Positions 23,220-35,363 of a stretch of DNA of 64,000 bases are shown one piece after another. Source of the stretch: Tetrastigma voinierianum (lineage: Eukaryota; Streptophyta; Magnoliopsida; Vitales; Vitaceae); the NCBI GenBank assembly GCA_016808115.1, contig JAEQBH010004114.1:310001-374000 (forward strand), in the 5' to 3' direction. The translations under genes were made by a program, and so were the position numbers. The stretch's first letter is position 1, and the number at the start of each line of letters is the position of its first letter. Under the pieces are notes generated by a model, which was not told the origin of the DNA, searched no databases, and saw nothing but the letters and a program-made list of their open reading frames with translations.

Positions 23220-24490
23220 CAGGATTATAAAAAGATGAACATAAAAATTTTAGAATTTAATCCAAACCGGTTAGAAGTCTAGTAAGTTTACTATTCAATA
23301 TGGAACATGCACACCTTCTTTCCGCTTTTTCATAGCCTAATTTTCACTGACATTACCAAGTTTATTGATGTGAATGACTGAAAAATTAGGTGAAACTTAT
23401 TTGCATCATTCATATGCTCATAAAAAATGGTGGAATTCATTAAAGAGAAAAGGAGGGTTATACTACTGCTAACCTTCTTTCAAACGAAGGCCATTAGAAC
23501 CTGTTATTTTTGGCTCACGTTCCAGATCCAGCCCCATATCTACCAAATGGAGCTTTGCACTTAAATGCGCCTCACCCATCTCTCCTCATTTGAACCAATT
23601 ATCACAGGAAAAATTAGATGGAGTTTTCCAGTCTGTTCCTAATGAGATTGTGAAGATGGCATGAGACAAGCTTCTTAACAAACATGAAAAAAGGAATCAT
23701 ATCATCAGATGAATATTTACTGATCAGCTAATAGGCATGATTAGTTCTTCCAAGAGAATTTAAATTTTATACAATGTATAACCATGGAATACTAGATTGG
23801 AGAAACAACCATTCAACGTGATCAAAAATATTCCAAATGCCTGAATCTAAAACAAACAAAACAAACAAATCCTAAAACTTCCATTAGAAGACAAATATTC
23901 CAAATTGCCAAAAAAAAATTAGGGGTTCAAACCCATGGACTCTGCAAATCATAGATACTTCAGTTGATCCTGCCAGTGGTATAACTCCATTTCATGTTTC
24001 ACAATTTGTATTAGTGGCCTCCCAGAGACAACAATTCTCATAGCATGTCCATTAGCTGCCTCCTGGTTTTGTTCATAGTTAGGGATTCAACAAGTCCTTC
24101 ACTTCTGCTTTTAGGACCCTCACATTCAAAACCCCTTATTAGTTCCATACTATGACAATAATAGATAATGTACTAATCATTGAACTTTATAGAGAGTAGA
24201 AGAGAATTAGAAGAATCAATGTTTATTATGAACCCAGGTCAGTATAGATAAGAATTTGAATATTTGGGTTCTTTACTTATTAGTCAAACCAATTTAGGCA
24301 AATATTGATTGTGAACAAAATTTCCATAGGACTCTTCCTTTGGGTTCTTACGCCCGATTAAACCAAGATTTCCAGCCTCTCAAAGCCAAAACAACATAAA
24401 AACACGGACTTCAAACAAAGGCATATTTTCCTTTAATTTCACTATATGGAAGAAAAGCATACCTCTCCTTCATCTTTTAGCTTAATGCAG
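23220..24490. other. spacer without recognisable gene
   Basis: No exon of the kinesin or of the neighbouring transposase could be recognised here. The first half may hold decayed kinesin motor introns. Only short open frames are present. Confidence 0.45.
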
Positions 24491-24493
24491 GTA

Positions 24494-26600
24494 CTAAACT
24501 TGATTTCTGTTCTTACAAGAACGTGATTGTGATAGGTTGTTTGCATGACCCATGTGTCCTTTCCCACTCCTAATGTCCATCTCATTTATGCAACCGGGTT
24601 GATCTAGGACGTCCACTTCCCATGCGTTGCATTGAATCGAGTGAATCTGATCGTCGGGACCACCGTAAAGGGAGCCACTCATCTTCATTGAATATTGGAT
24701 GGAAAAGGCTTGCCCGTGTGTCGCAAGTAGGTGCGGTAGTTAGTAGCCTTCCACGAACAAAGCGAAAATCAACACAGCGATGCGACATCTGTTTGCTTGC
24801 TATCATGGCTACGGAACCCATATATGGTGTCTTTCCCACGTGTAGAAATTTTTTCCATGTAGAGTTGGGCGATGAGTTCGACCCTCTCCTTGACTTGACA
24901 TGAAATAAGCCACAATATGTGGTGCATTAAAGCACAATTTCCATCGAACATGCCTTAACAACACGAGCACAGATATGCATCCCAACATAGGGTAGGCAAG
25001 CTCGTGGATGCGATCTATTAGCACCTAGTTCCGCTTCTTTTTAACAAATGTAGTTGCAGAGACGGAAGAAGGTCAGTGTACTAATCTGATTCGCTGAGGT
25101 AAGAATTGCAATGAGCGCTCCTTTTAGGGCTATTGTTAAATACCTCTGAAATGTTGGTTGTCGGTAACCCACTTATCTTCAACCTCTAGATTAGTATTGA
25201 AAGAGCCCATCATTGGGTGGGATAGCCTCTAGTAATTGCGATTACTTAGGGATTAATTCTCCCAATTGTATTCCTTGTGCTTGTGAATTTGCGTTAAGCC
25301 CACTCCAGCTAAAAATTTCCTTTGCATACCAAATTCTTCAAAATGTTGTATTTGAATAGGGTCATGAAATTGTTACCAAAATGACGCATGCAAATCACAT
25401 GATAGGATAGTGCATTGACAAGATGAGGATGTCGGACATTGCTTTGCCATAATACTGGATCGGATATATGCAAATTCCCATCCGTTGAGTCAGCGTATTT
25501 CTTATGCATTACGAAGAACCATCCCAAACTATCGTTAGTCATGTAATTGCAAATGCCAATGGAAACAAGTTATTTAAGTCACACCAGCGCAAATTAATAA
25601 CTGCTATCAACCCGTATAAATGTGTACCGCCGATACTAATTCACGGGACAATGATGTTGGAACCCTTCAATAGATGGCTTGAATGGTCAGAACAAGCGTT
25701 GGAATATCTTAGTGTTTGACATATTAATTCACGTGTTTTCGAATAACAATACATCGAGATTTACGCGCTCATGGCGAACAAGCGTGCGCGACTCACGTAT
25801 ATGGTGAAGAAATCGCGGTATCTAATTTAACATGCTTTCCATCAACCGCCTTTTGGTGCATGATGTTTGATATCCCCATTTCTCCATCACACTTGCTTGA
25901 ATAGCGACTGTGAAGCGATGAATTGTGCTAATTAGGTGCCTTTATATGACTATGACGATTTCGAGTCTAGTTGAGTGATGGTCCGATTCAAACAAGGATT
26001 CAGCCACAAGTATACGGCCCGATTATATTTGGTGATAACAAATAGCAGAGGTATCTTTCACAACCATTGCCTGGCTTCCATGGGCGGTGACATTCTTAGC
26101 CTTCTTACATCTTAAAGCGGCGATTGCACGGAGGATCAAACAACGACATACTCTTGGTGTCTTGTGGTGAGTAAATCTTTGCAGCCTCTTACCGTCAGTT
26201 TTGAATTAAAAATTTGGCCAATAACGAATTCTCCGCTCGAATAATAGCCGTTAGTCTGGCGCACCCATGAGTCTGACAACTTTGCGGCCCGGCATTATCA
26301 GGGTTCTCACATGTTGAGTGAGGTGTTGGTGGTAAGTGATAGTGAGGACTGAGCTCATCCGATGTCTCATCATCCCAGGTGATTTGATACACATCCGCGA
26401 GAAGGGTGCTTGTCGAGACCATATAATCCCTTGTTCATTCTCAAAACTTGGTTAAAAAGTTCGAAAGGAGGATGCATGTCCATCAGCGTCGACATCTTCA
26501 TCATCGCCATCACATTCATCATTACCATCTTCATCATATTCATCATTACCTTCTTCATCTTTGCAGTCTTCATCATCTCCATTTGGTCCATATAGGTCTT
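24494..26600 (-). pseudogene. MuDR-type MULE transposase (degenerate)
   Basis: Read on the minus strand from 26600. It begins with an Asp/Glu-rich stretch (DGDDEDCKDEEGNDEYDEDG; about 26580-26470), usual in front of the DNA-binding domain. AARCKKAKNVTAHGSQAMVV (about 26130-26070) is the mutator DNA-binding region, then IIGPYTCG. The helix-rich segment with VMEKWGYQTS is near 25890. The catalytic-domain side has NDSLGWFF (about 25540), then a HVICMRHFGNNFMTLFK block near 25400. The C-terminal end reads GRPRSTRLH followed by NEMDIRSGKG (about 24610-24560), the lead into the CCHC zinc knuckle, whose cysteines are lost. Multiple stops and frame changes make it inactive. It faces the PMD gene at 19-21 kb. 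Confidence 0.8.
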
Positions 26601-27835
26601 TTGATTACTAGGCCCCTGGCAAGTAATCAGTTGTGCAACATTGTGATCGCGAACAAATGAAATCTATGGCCACCCATGATTAGTTCGATTGTGCCTTGAC
26701 CACGAACAACTTTGTCATACGATTCAATTTCTCGATGGTTTGTTGTGTTAACCGATCAACATTTACCGCGCACACTCTTTGTCATCCCGTCTTTGGAAAG
26801 GTTGGAACCTAGTTCCATTTCTAAGAGGATACTTACAAATGAGTACTAATTTGAACCTTCGTTTGTCAATGATTGTCTTAGAGTATATCGTATCAATCAA
26901 TTATTGAAGCGTGCATTCAACGGGGGCTTGTCTTGAGCTCGATAAAGTTTAGCTCCCCTCATATTAGACATCTGTTTTAGTCACTCACTATTTGTCCATT
27001 ATAGTAACATATCAGGAATTGTTAAAAGCAGACATATTTGACACAGTACACCAGAAATGGTCCCCAAATGAATTAAATAATATGAGGAGTCATTAGCGAT
27101 ATCAAATCAACTTTATCATAAAGATAACAATCAGTGTCCTCGATTTCAATCATTTATAATAGGATTAAATGATTTATAATTGTATAGTATTTGAGTTTAT
27201 TTTATAACTTAGAGGCCTTGGTCGAGCCATTGTTTCGAAGCCATCATAAGAGATTGTAGGCTTTGTGGCCCATGGAGCAAATATATAATGCTGTGAGAAG
27301 CCATGATAAATGCCCATAAGACAAACTATCATTCAAGTTTAAATGCATACATTATTAAAATAGGCATTAAAGTCTCATGAGGTTCCAATACGGATACTGC
27401 ATTATGTTAGATAAACACTCTTTGAAAAGGAGGATAGTAGAGATACCAGGAACACTTCTTCATCAAAACTAAGCAACCCTCTGCTCAGGTTCTAGTAGAA
27501 ACAAAGGGAGAAGTAAGGGAAGCTTCTCTTACTCCCGGCTTAGGTTAGAAGTTCCCTATTGTCGACTTCCCATTTAAGTTTCTTTCCTTTTTCTTCTCAT
27601 TATGCTTGAGGAAAATGACAGATTAAGTAACCTCCCGAAAGGAAAGAGCCCCACTTGAGTGAAAGGACATATTCCAGAATCTGTTTAAACCATAACCTGA
27701 CACCCCGAATTTGCATGAAAGTTCTTATAATTAAAATCGATTTAAGTTCCTTTTGTTTTGATATTTTCTCAAGATACAATAGAAGCAACAAAATAACTAC
27801 GAAAACACATCACAAGATAGAACCAATCCTTATTA
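26600..27835. other. spacer, possible MULE 5' end
   Basis: No clear gene. A minus-strand stretch near 26770-26680 (VDRLTQQTIEKLNRMTKLFVV) is open and could belong to the transposase N-terminus, but I cannot place it in the family. From about 27440 on, sequence resembles the local repeat described at 27836. Confidence 0.4.
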
Positions 27836-28130
27836 TATCATAAGAAAAAGACGATTTAATGAAGAAGCAGATACCACTGAACATTTTACTCATCAGTAAC
27901 TCTCGAGTTGCATAGAAAGCTTCTATTCTAGAACACCCAGTTTAAGTTCCTTTCACACTTGTCATATTTTCCCCCGAAAGAAGCAAAAAGAAAATTGGGA
28001 ACCATTGAAACATTGAGAACAACCAAGATAAAAATAAATAAATAAAACAAAGATAAAAGAAACGAAAACGCCTTAGACGGAGTTTTACCAGCAGATTAGT
28101 TAAGAAAGGGCACCCATTTACAAGAAGTAA
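27836..28130. repeat. local repeat, copy A (uninterrupted)
   Basis: It contains atatcataagaaaaagac, agcagataccact, gaacattttac, agtaactct, gttgcatagaaagcttctattct, aagttcctttcac, cttgtcatattttcc and aagggcacccatttacaa. The same words in the same order make up 28558-28637 plus 30604-30830, so this copy shows the uninterrupted arrangement. Confidence 0.75.
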
Positions 28131-28557
28131 ACCAATGCATAATGCGAAAAGTTCCTGTTCTCAGTACCAATTTAAAAGTTCCATTCTCTCCATTATTAAG
28201 AAATAAACGAAAGAATGAAAAATAAAAAGATATAACCCGATCATCGATAGCTTTTATGAAATGCAAATAATAGAATCATATAAAAAGGGCTGAGAAATCA
28301 GCACACCAAGTGCATGGACTTAATAGTAATTATGAGAGGAAGAGATGGCACTGGAACAATTCATCATACTCCAACCTTCATTAAAGTTTCTCAAAGTTAT
28401 CTTCTTATTTCTCCCATGTTTTGACAGGATGAGCAGTTTATAATCAATTAACTGAAATTTATTTATAGAAGAAGATAAAGAAAAAGAGTAAAAGAAAAGA
28501 AAAATTAGAGAAGAAAATATACCGGTGAAACAATTCGCCAGATCTGCACCTAAAGAC

Positions 28558-28637
28558 ATATCATAAGAAAAAAGACCCGATTTAATAGAAGAGCAGATAC
28601 CACTTAGGAAACATTTTATAAATCGGTAACTCCAGAA
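28558..28637. repeat. local repeat, copy B, left part
   Basis: Matches 27836-27900 (catatcataagaaaaaagac, gaagagcagataccact, aacatttta, cggtaactc) and then breaks off at the solo LTR that starts at 28638. Confidence 0.7.
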
Positions 28638-30603
28638 TGTAAGACGAAATTCCAATTTGGAAAGGCAAAATCGTCATTTCGGTTACAAAATTATGTAATT
28701 AGGTTAAAAAATCGAAATTTATTTTTCTAGATCTCGGATGACAAGAAAGCAGTTTCATAGTTGGAATTGTCGCGAAATCTAGCTAGCGCGTCGAATTTCG
28801 TCGAATTAGAGACGGTTAGGATTCCATAGTTTTTCGAGGCATCGAGTTTCGGTCTTAGAAAGCGATTTTTCGATAGACGAGTCACATATAGCACGTACTC
28901 ATATGCGTAGAGTGGCATGAGTAGAGAAATGATGAAAATGGGCCAGTAGTGATAGTCTTAGAGATGCCAGCCCAGGAAAATAAGGGACAAAATGGTCATT
29001 TTGTATTTGATTAAATGATGATGAGACAAAACACTCAATAGTGTCGTCTCTTACAAATTCAAAAAGGAAGCAATACATTGAGAGGAAAGAGAAACTTCAC
29101 GTGGCCCAAAAAAATGGTGGGTTTAGTGAGAGAATGTCAACATCTCACAGAATACGTGGGAGATCAAAATGGTTGGTAGTCTCGAGACCGAGAAGAGAGA
29201 AGTTGCTCTACGGCAGAGGGGCCTGCAGTGGATCACGGGATTGGAGTTTAAGACAAACTCAGTGAGGTGAAATTTCTCCCACTTGAGTTTATTCTTTATT
29301 TAACTACTTTGTTAATGTATTTAGTTGAATGAGTAGTGAGGTGTTTGATCGATCCCAGTCTTGGAATCAAATGTTAGAAATTTTTACCCATTTGTGTGGT
29401 CGGTAGCGGGTGCAATTTGTTTGGAGTTAGAAATTATTAATGAATTGTGAAATAAATCATGTATTAGTTTGTATAGTAGGAATAGCTAGTAAATTCGGGT
29501 TCACTAGAGTGAACCAATGATTGAGTGATTTCTTAGGGAATAATGTAGAAGTTTCACTATTCAGGAATAGTGTTCCTGAAAATATATTTTTGTGTGAAAA
29601 TGTGTTTGGTCGAGTGATTCAAGTTGAATTGCTCGTGTTTGATAATTAGCCCAAGTGAGCTAATTTTGGTGTATGAAATGTGAAATTACATGACATGATT
29701 GTGTGATTAATTTTATGTGAATATATGCATGTTTATATATTTGCATGTGTTAGAGATTGTAATGGAATTGACATCATGCATTCCATATGCCTTTGGGGCA
29801 CCACAGGACCAGTAGGAGTGAGTGCATGAGATGAGTCACAGAGAAAATGGGTTCGGAGGGTTGTCTAAAAATGATAATTATCGAGGTGAGTCCATACAAA
29901 AATATCGATCGTCGGAGGCAGCCCAGTGATATACGCCGGAGGGTAGTCCATGCAAGTAATATCAATCGTCGGAGGCAGCCCGATTGATATATATATACAT
30001 CGGAGGGTTGTCCACGAATAAACATAATTCTTACTCTGAGGCTTAGAGGCGCGGGAGTGTGGGGGAAGTCGGTGAGGACTCGGGGTATGAGATGGTCGAT
30101 TAGACATTCAAGAGTAGGATCATGCATTTGCTTGAATGTGTGTTTTTACTTTAAGGCGACCCCATGCCTTAGGTGGAGAAGTAGCCAGCAGGTGATTCCG
30201 CTCACGAGCGTCGGCTCGCCCTGACCGAGATACTAACACGAATCGGGACGTGCGGAGACGGCTCGTCCTAGAGGCGAGTTTTAGAAGAGGCTAGGAATGT
30301 ATTGGCTTTGATGGTTCTACATGTGTTAAATTGTTTTAATTTACAATATATGTTGTATAAGAGTGTGATTGAACTAAAACTATTGGATATAGTTGGATAT
30401 ATGTTATGAGTAGTGTTGTGGAGCCCAAGCGGCTGTTTGTACTCATGATATTGATGTTTGGGACAGGTTATATACAGGTTTTGTATTTAGGTAGAGCTTC
30501 CGTCTGAGGGGCTGCCGATTTTCGTGAAAAATGTTGGTTTTGAACATTCCTGATGTCAAAGGTTGACGGTGGTCGACGGACCCACAGGTTTTGGGGCGTC
30601 ACA
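28638..30603 (+). mobile_element. probable solo LTR (Ty3/gypsy-like)
   Basis: The boundaries come from the repeat it splits: copy A continues without this 1966-base block. The block starts TGTAAGACGAAATTCC and ends GGGGCGTCACA, so it has TG...CA ends. The start and end wording (TGTAAGAC... and ...GGGGCGTCACA) is typical of plant chromovirus LTRs. No internal gag or pol is present. The flanking pentamers tccag/tctcg match at only 3 of 5 positions, so the target duplication is weak or mutated. Inside, gtcggaggcagcccnntgatat recurs at 29911 and 29968 (period about 57), with further cggaggg-tgtcca words around them. Confidence 0.75.
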
Positions 30604-30830
30604 TCTCGGTTGCATGAAGCTTCTATTCTCTAGAACACGAATTTAAAAGTTCCTTTCACTTGTCATATTTTCCTAAAAACAAAAGAAAGTGAGGCAGCGA
30701 CCCCGAACAACCAAACAACCAAAGATACGAATAAATAAATAAACAGATAAAGAACAAATCAAAACATAGAGCAGGATTTAGCCAACAAGTTTGTTAAGAA
30801 AAGGGCACCCATTTACAAAAGAAGAGGACG
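30604..30830. repeat. local repeat, copy B, right part
   Basis: Continues copy B after the solo LTR: gttgcatgaagcttctattct, aaaagttcctttcacttgtcatattttcc, aagggcacccatttacaa. It matches 27905-28130. Confidence 0.75.
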
Positions 30831-30892
30831 GCGACGTTACACGAGTCGGGGCGGAAGGCGACCACGGTCGAACATATCGGAGCAGCGAATGA

Positions 30893-31225
30893 GGCGTTTG
30901 ATCGGAGGCGTTAGAGAGAAGAGAAGAAGTGAGGGGGAGAAGGAAAAGTCCTAGCCCGATCAATTTAATTGAACCAAATGCCGCCGTTGTGGATGACGAC
31001 ATTTGAATTAGTTAAAATGCCGCCTTTGTGGACGACGACAATTAACTTAATTCAAATGCCGTCGTTGTGGTCGGCGACCGATGCTTGAATGCCGCCTTCC
31101 CTCGTTAAACGGGGGTATCAAATGCGGCGTTCCGTTCTTGCGACGTGGACTGCTGGTGTTATTTTCTCCTCAAACTGATTTTTCTTTTAAATCCTTATTT
31201 CCATTTCAAAACTCCCAGCGACAAG
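30893..31225 (-). repeat. GC-rich hairpin repeat, right copy of an inverted pair
   Basis: The reverse complement follows the 955-1265 copy: CT-rich block, then ctagcccgatcaatttaattgaaccaaatgccgcc (plus-strand reading), the 37-40 base hairpin units and the ttattttctcctcaaactgattttt edge. Differences are mainly small indels and transitions. The two copies are about 30 kb apart in inverted orientation and bracket the first PMD/MULE region. Confidence 0.75.
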
Positions 31226-31229
31226 TATC

Positions 31230-32685
31230 ATCTTCCAGGTTGTGGTTTTACGGGCGAAAACCTACAAAACAAGAAATCAAAAGCATATCTCTCTCTGGCA
31301 GTATCATCTTCCTTCTAGTCTTGATATATGGCGAGAAGGAAGCCTTGAACCAGCGAGTCGTGGCGGTTTTTCTTCATCGCATTCTGCCATGCACAACCTC
31401 CACTTCATTTTCCACGACTCTCCACTGATCCTCACCTTCTCTTTCTCTCTCTTGCTGTTTCTCTCTCATACGCAATGGCTCGGTGGTGGCGACTCGCGTG
31501 ATTCGAGCTTAGTTCTAATACCCAACTGGATCTAAGTGTGAGCGATTTGAGAAAGTGACCCTTCGGTTTTGTAGTGAGGTGATGTCTCGCGGCACGGAGG
31601 GTCGGAGGTAGCTTGGAGGGTGTTCAGTGTGGCGAGTAAGGTGAGGCTGCGTCGGAGGGTTGTTCCGTTCAGCCCAGGAGGATGTTGCGAGGTTTGTGGT
31701 GGCATTGTTTGGTTTACTTTCTTTTAACTCTTGTTGTTGAGGTGGAGCTCGGAGGAAAGAAAGCATTGTTTTGAATTTGGAGCTTTGTTTTGGATTTTGT
31801 TTTGATACGTAGAAAAGTAAGGAAGGTAAGCGAGTGTGATTTTTGGAGGGGAGCTTTGTTTTGGTTTGGTTTTGAATCATAAAATTGTTAGGAGGGAAGA
31901 AGGATAAGAAGGAGAGGTTCTATATACACGAGTTATCTCTTCGCACCCCATTTTCTAAGTTCGCAAAATAAAAACTCTTTACCCCGTTTCCATTGGCCCC
32001 ATTTTCCCACCCTGCCCTCCTTACACAGCTCCCCCAAAGCCCATCCTCCCAAAGTTCTGCTTGAACCATACGTCCACCATCGTCCACCGTCCCGAATCTA
32101 AGAACTGACAAGAAAGAAATCAGGAGATTCAACCTGGACCAGTATCACAGTGAGTTTGTACTGTTTGTTTATTATTCATTTTATTCTTTGTTTTCCATGG
32201 TTAATATGAGTTTCCCTGAGTTGATTTTTTTGAAATTTACGTGCGGGGTTCATGTTAGGTTCTGTTTCAGGTTCTCCGATCAAAGTTGACTATTGATTAC
32301 GTTGATAAAATATTGATTGTTAGATTTGAGTAATAGGACAATTCTTTCGTTCAGGATTTCGCGTTAATAGGGCTCGTTAACAATTTCAATTTCACGATAT
32401 GGGATAATTTCGTATAAACCAGTTTCGTGATGTCGGTAAAGTGTTATATCCAGTTCCATGATGTGTCAAAATTCTCCCCTCTTCTCACCAGGATACAATG
32501 GAATCAGAATGTATATTATTTAGTTTATCGATCTTTATGACTATGAATATGATTATTTATGATTAATTATGATTGATAAAATTTTATGATTATATAATTT
32601 AAGATTATGAATATGATTATTTAAAATAATGATTATGAGTATGATTATATTAATTTAATTTGTAATCTTATTTTCTTTGAAATAG
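31230..32685. other. spacer upstream of the second PMD gene
   Basis: CT-rich, then AT-rich sequence. The part 31920-32120 (gttatctcttcgcacccc ... ctcccaaagttctgc) is moderately GC-rich and could be a leader or a terminal repeat of a MULE. I could not find its inverted partner by eye. No coding exon is recognised. Confidence 0.4.
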
Positions 32686-32884
32686 ATATACCACCACGTG
32701 CTGGGAGGTATATCCCTGGTACACCTCGTAAACGACTACGGGATGCGGACGTAGGCAGTGCAGTGAGAGAGAGGTTGAGCCCGGTGATGGATCGAGATCG
32801 GGTTGAGCATCCTCAGCATGATAGGATGAGGCGGGAGATCCGGGTGTTCTGGAGGACTGTCGATGGTCTATATTACGGAGTTTG
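32686..32884 (+). pseudogene. candidate 5' exon of the second PMD gene
   Basis: After a TTTGAAATAG acceptor-like site, 66 codons are open to a TGA at 32882-32884. The text is Arg/Asp-rich: IPPRAGRYIPGTPRKRLRDA, then ERLSPVMDRDRVEH and REIRVFWRTVDGLYYGV. It lies just upstream of and in the same orientation as a PMD gene relic. Low-complexity N-terminal extensions are common in this family. The link to the gene is positional; I recognise no domain here. Confidence 0.35.
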
Positions 32885-32943
32885 ACATTGTATTATGACG
32901 AAGATATGGTTGGGAGAATTAAGCCGATCATTGTCGAAGTTGT

Positions 32944-32946
32944 TTA

Positions 32947-32977
<31 letters not shown>

Positions 32978-32980
32978 TTT
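32944..32980. repeat. (TA)n microsatellite followed by a T run
   Basis: About 13 TA units then 11-12 T. It lies between the candidate 5' exon and the PMD core and could be intronic. Confidence 0.9.
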
Positions 32981-33037
32981 ATGTTAATTTGATTCGTAAG
33001 CAGATTGTAATTTATTTGGTGTATTTTATATTTGTAG

Positions 33038-34867
33038 GATCGAGCACCATTGAAATTGGTAAATCCTTGAACAAAGCTGCAGATTATGGGAGCTTGATGC
33101 GGAGGTCTCGTATTTACGAGGCGCTGCATCGATCACGGGTTGCTTATAAATTGACTAGTTGCGGAGTCATCGGTTGAGTAGGCCGATCTTTGTCGACGTT
33201 TTGTGATTGGCGACGAGACCATGACTTTTCATCTTCAGTTTGGTGAGATGACCATCACGCTAGATGACGTCGCATCCATTTTACATACACAACCCAGGTG
33301 TTGTTTATCGCCTACGGTAAGCCCCGAGATTGGAATGATGCAATATTTATTGGTAGAGTTGTGGGCACCAAACGTAGAGGCATCTCGAGAGATGGAGCGT
33401 GTCGTTCTCCTTCGATTCATTGCGTAGGTGGGGGATCATTTTTAGGCTAATACGGATGTCGTCGATGATGATATCGAGTTTGCTCTCGAGCCTTCTTGCT
33501 CCGTCAGTTGATTGCACTCTGTTCGCGTCGAGTCACGACGGTCTTCATGATAGTGTATTTGGAGCTATTAGGGACCTACTCGGCATGGTTGGTAGCTATG
33601 CTTGGGGTGCGACTTGTGGCATATGCGTATATAGACAATGACCCCTCTTTGCGACCCCGAGGTTGAGTCTGGCTGGGTTGGGTGGCTTCTGACCCTTTTA
33701 AATACGATTAGTGACAAATTTCGATAATTTTAGATAATTTTCAATTATCGATTATATTGATATTAATTATCGATTCATTATGTAGGCTGGATTTATGAGC
33801 ATTTTCTGAGATGTTTTCTTCTCACGGTTGTCGTACAGAGTCACGACCCGCGTGCACTCGTTGGAGGCCTTGCGTGATTCCCAGATAAGGCCGTGACGTG
33901 ATTCCCATAGTTTGCGTCACCGGAGCGACTAGATCGGGACAGAAAAGTTCGGAGGTTCATTGAGCCATCGGATCATCGAGTCGAAAGACCCTTTCCCGGA
34001 GTATTGCATGGTATTCGGATGCATAGCAAGACCGGTTGTTGAGCCATATCATTCGAGCGGTCTACGCCACGGTATTCGCACTCATTCGTGGCCTTTCACA
34101 CTTCCACGACCGATCGTAGTATCTTATCGATCAATATCGGGAGAGATGGGACAGATCACGATCACCGACGAGCCGAGTTGACGATGCCGCACTCAGCTCG
34201 TGGAGAGAGTGTAGCAGAGTATGGCCTCGGTATGATCGCATATCGCACGCATCGCTCAACCTCCACAAATTGAGATCAGGGTTTTACGCACATGCACGAT
34301 CTTCTCCGCTCACATGTCGCATCTACCGCTGATACCGTAGTTGAATATGGACTTCGCTTTGACCGCACTAAATCAGACATAATATTTACTTAACTTTTTA
34401 TTATATTACTAATATTAAGTTCACATATTATTTATGCAGCGTAATGCCAGAGCATTGATTTTATTAAGGCATGTGATATCTGTGAAGAGAGCAGAGTCTC
34501 GATTATTTTTGGGGTGCACTGAACGAGGCGCATAGCATACTTGTTGGCCGATGAGACTTTCAAAAGATCTCACAAAGACTCTATCACTCCGCTCCAAAAG
34601 ATCTCACAGCATAATTCATCACTTGTCAGCATCTCACAAAGACTTCCATCACCCGCCACGGCCCATTTTTTAGCCCCACTTTGTTTATCTCTCCACCAAA
34701 GATCGGTTGATCCTCCACCACCGATAGATCATCCTCCTCCAAAGGATGCTGCTCCTCCAAAGACTCGCAGCCAGATCCTTCAGCACCTGCACCGGATTCT
34801 ACTCAACCTACCAAAGGTAGGCGTTCCGTCAAGAGGAAAAAGAAGCACTTGCTTTATGTTTATGTAT
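33038..34867 (+). pseudogene. second plant mobile domain (PMD) gene (degenerate)
   Basis: The N-terminal PMD pattern is clear. LKLVN (about 33053) is followed by RRSRIYEALHRSRVAYKL, then DLCRRFV and GDETMTFHLQFGEMTITLDD (about 33207-33266), the family hallmark (ETxTFHLPFGEMTITLDDVA). SYAWGATCGICVYRQ (about 33594-33638) matches the YSWGxAxLAYLYRQL block. After a probable intron with its acceptor near 33785, GWIYEHFLRCF corresponds to the family's aromatic WIYEHF block. MDGTDHDHRR-type text and a Pro/Ser-rich tail follow, ending in basic GRRSVKRKKKHLLYVY-like residues. Stops and frameshifts are frequent. It belongs to a different subgroup from the 4904-20842 gene (ETMTFHLQFGEMTITLDD versus that copy's tail CGTH). 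It faces a MULE transposase relic. Confidence 0.75.
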
Positions 34868-34869
34868 GT

Positions 34870-35360
34870 TGTTAGACTTTTAATGTTTAAAGAGAATTAC
34901 TAATTTTATTGTATTATATTAGTTGTTAGATTAATTTATGTTTAAAATAATTTATATAATATAGTTAAATTTTAAAGTATTAAAATAATTTAGAAATATA
35001 TTTAAATTTAAAATAAAATGATGCTGTTATGAATAATTAAATTACATCATTAAAAGTAATTCATTTAAATTAAATTAAATATAATACATATCAATTACAA
35101 TATAAATCATTTCAAAGTTGTAGATACACTAAGTGTTTCATCTAAATCAATTGTCTTCTTGTGTCTACTAAGATCAGTCATCCCTAATACTGATCTAAAG
35201 CCTCAATCCGAGGTACATAAGGGGATCTCCTATCCTCGAGCGCACCGGTATTTCAGAATGGCGCCTGGGCTTGCATACAATTGGAGGTATTGGTGATGTC
35301 GAATCCATGGTTATTCAAAATAAAGATCGCCCTCGTCAAAAAACAAAAAATAAAACATTA
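34870..35360. other. AT-rich spacer between convergent PMD and transposase genes
   Basis: No gene seen. AT-rich sequence such as a shared 3' flank would have. A short GC-richer patch near 35210-35260 has no open frame of note. Confidence 0.5.
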
Positions 35361-35363
35361 AAC

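Noticed and set aside
26370..26660. Met-rich minus-strand frame and His/Ile-rich plus-strand frames
   Set aside because: They are other frames of the GAT/GAA trinucleotide-rich stretch that encodes the acidic region of the MULE transposase.
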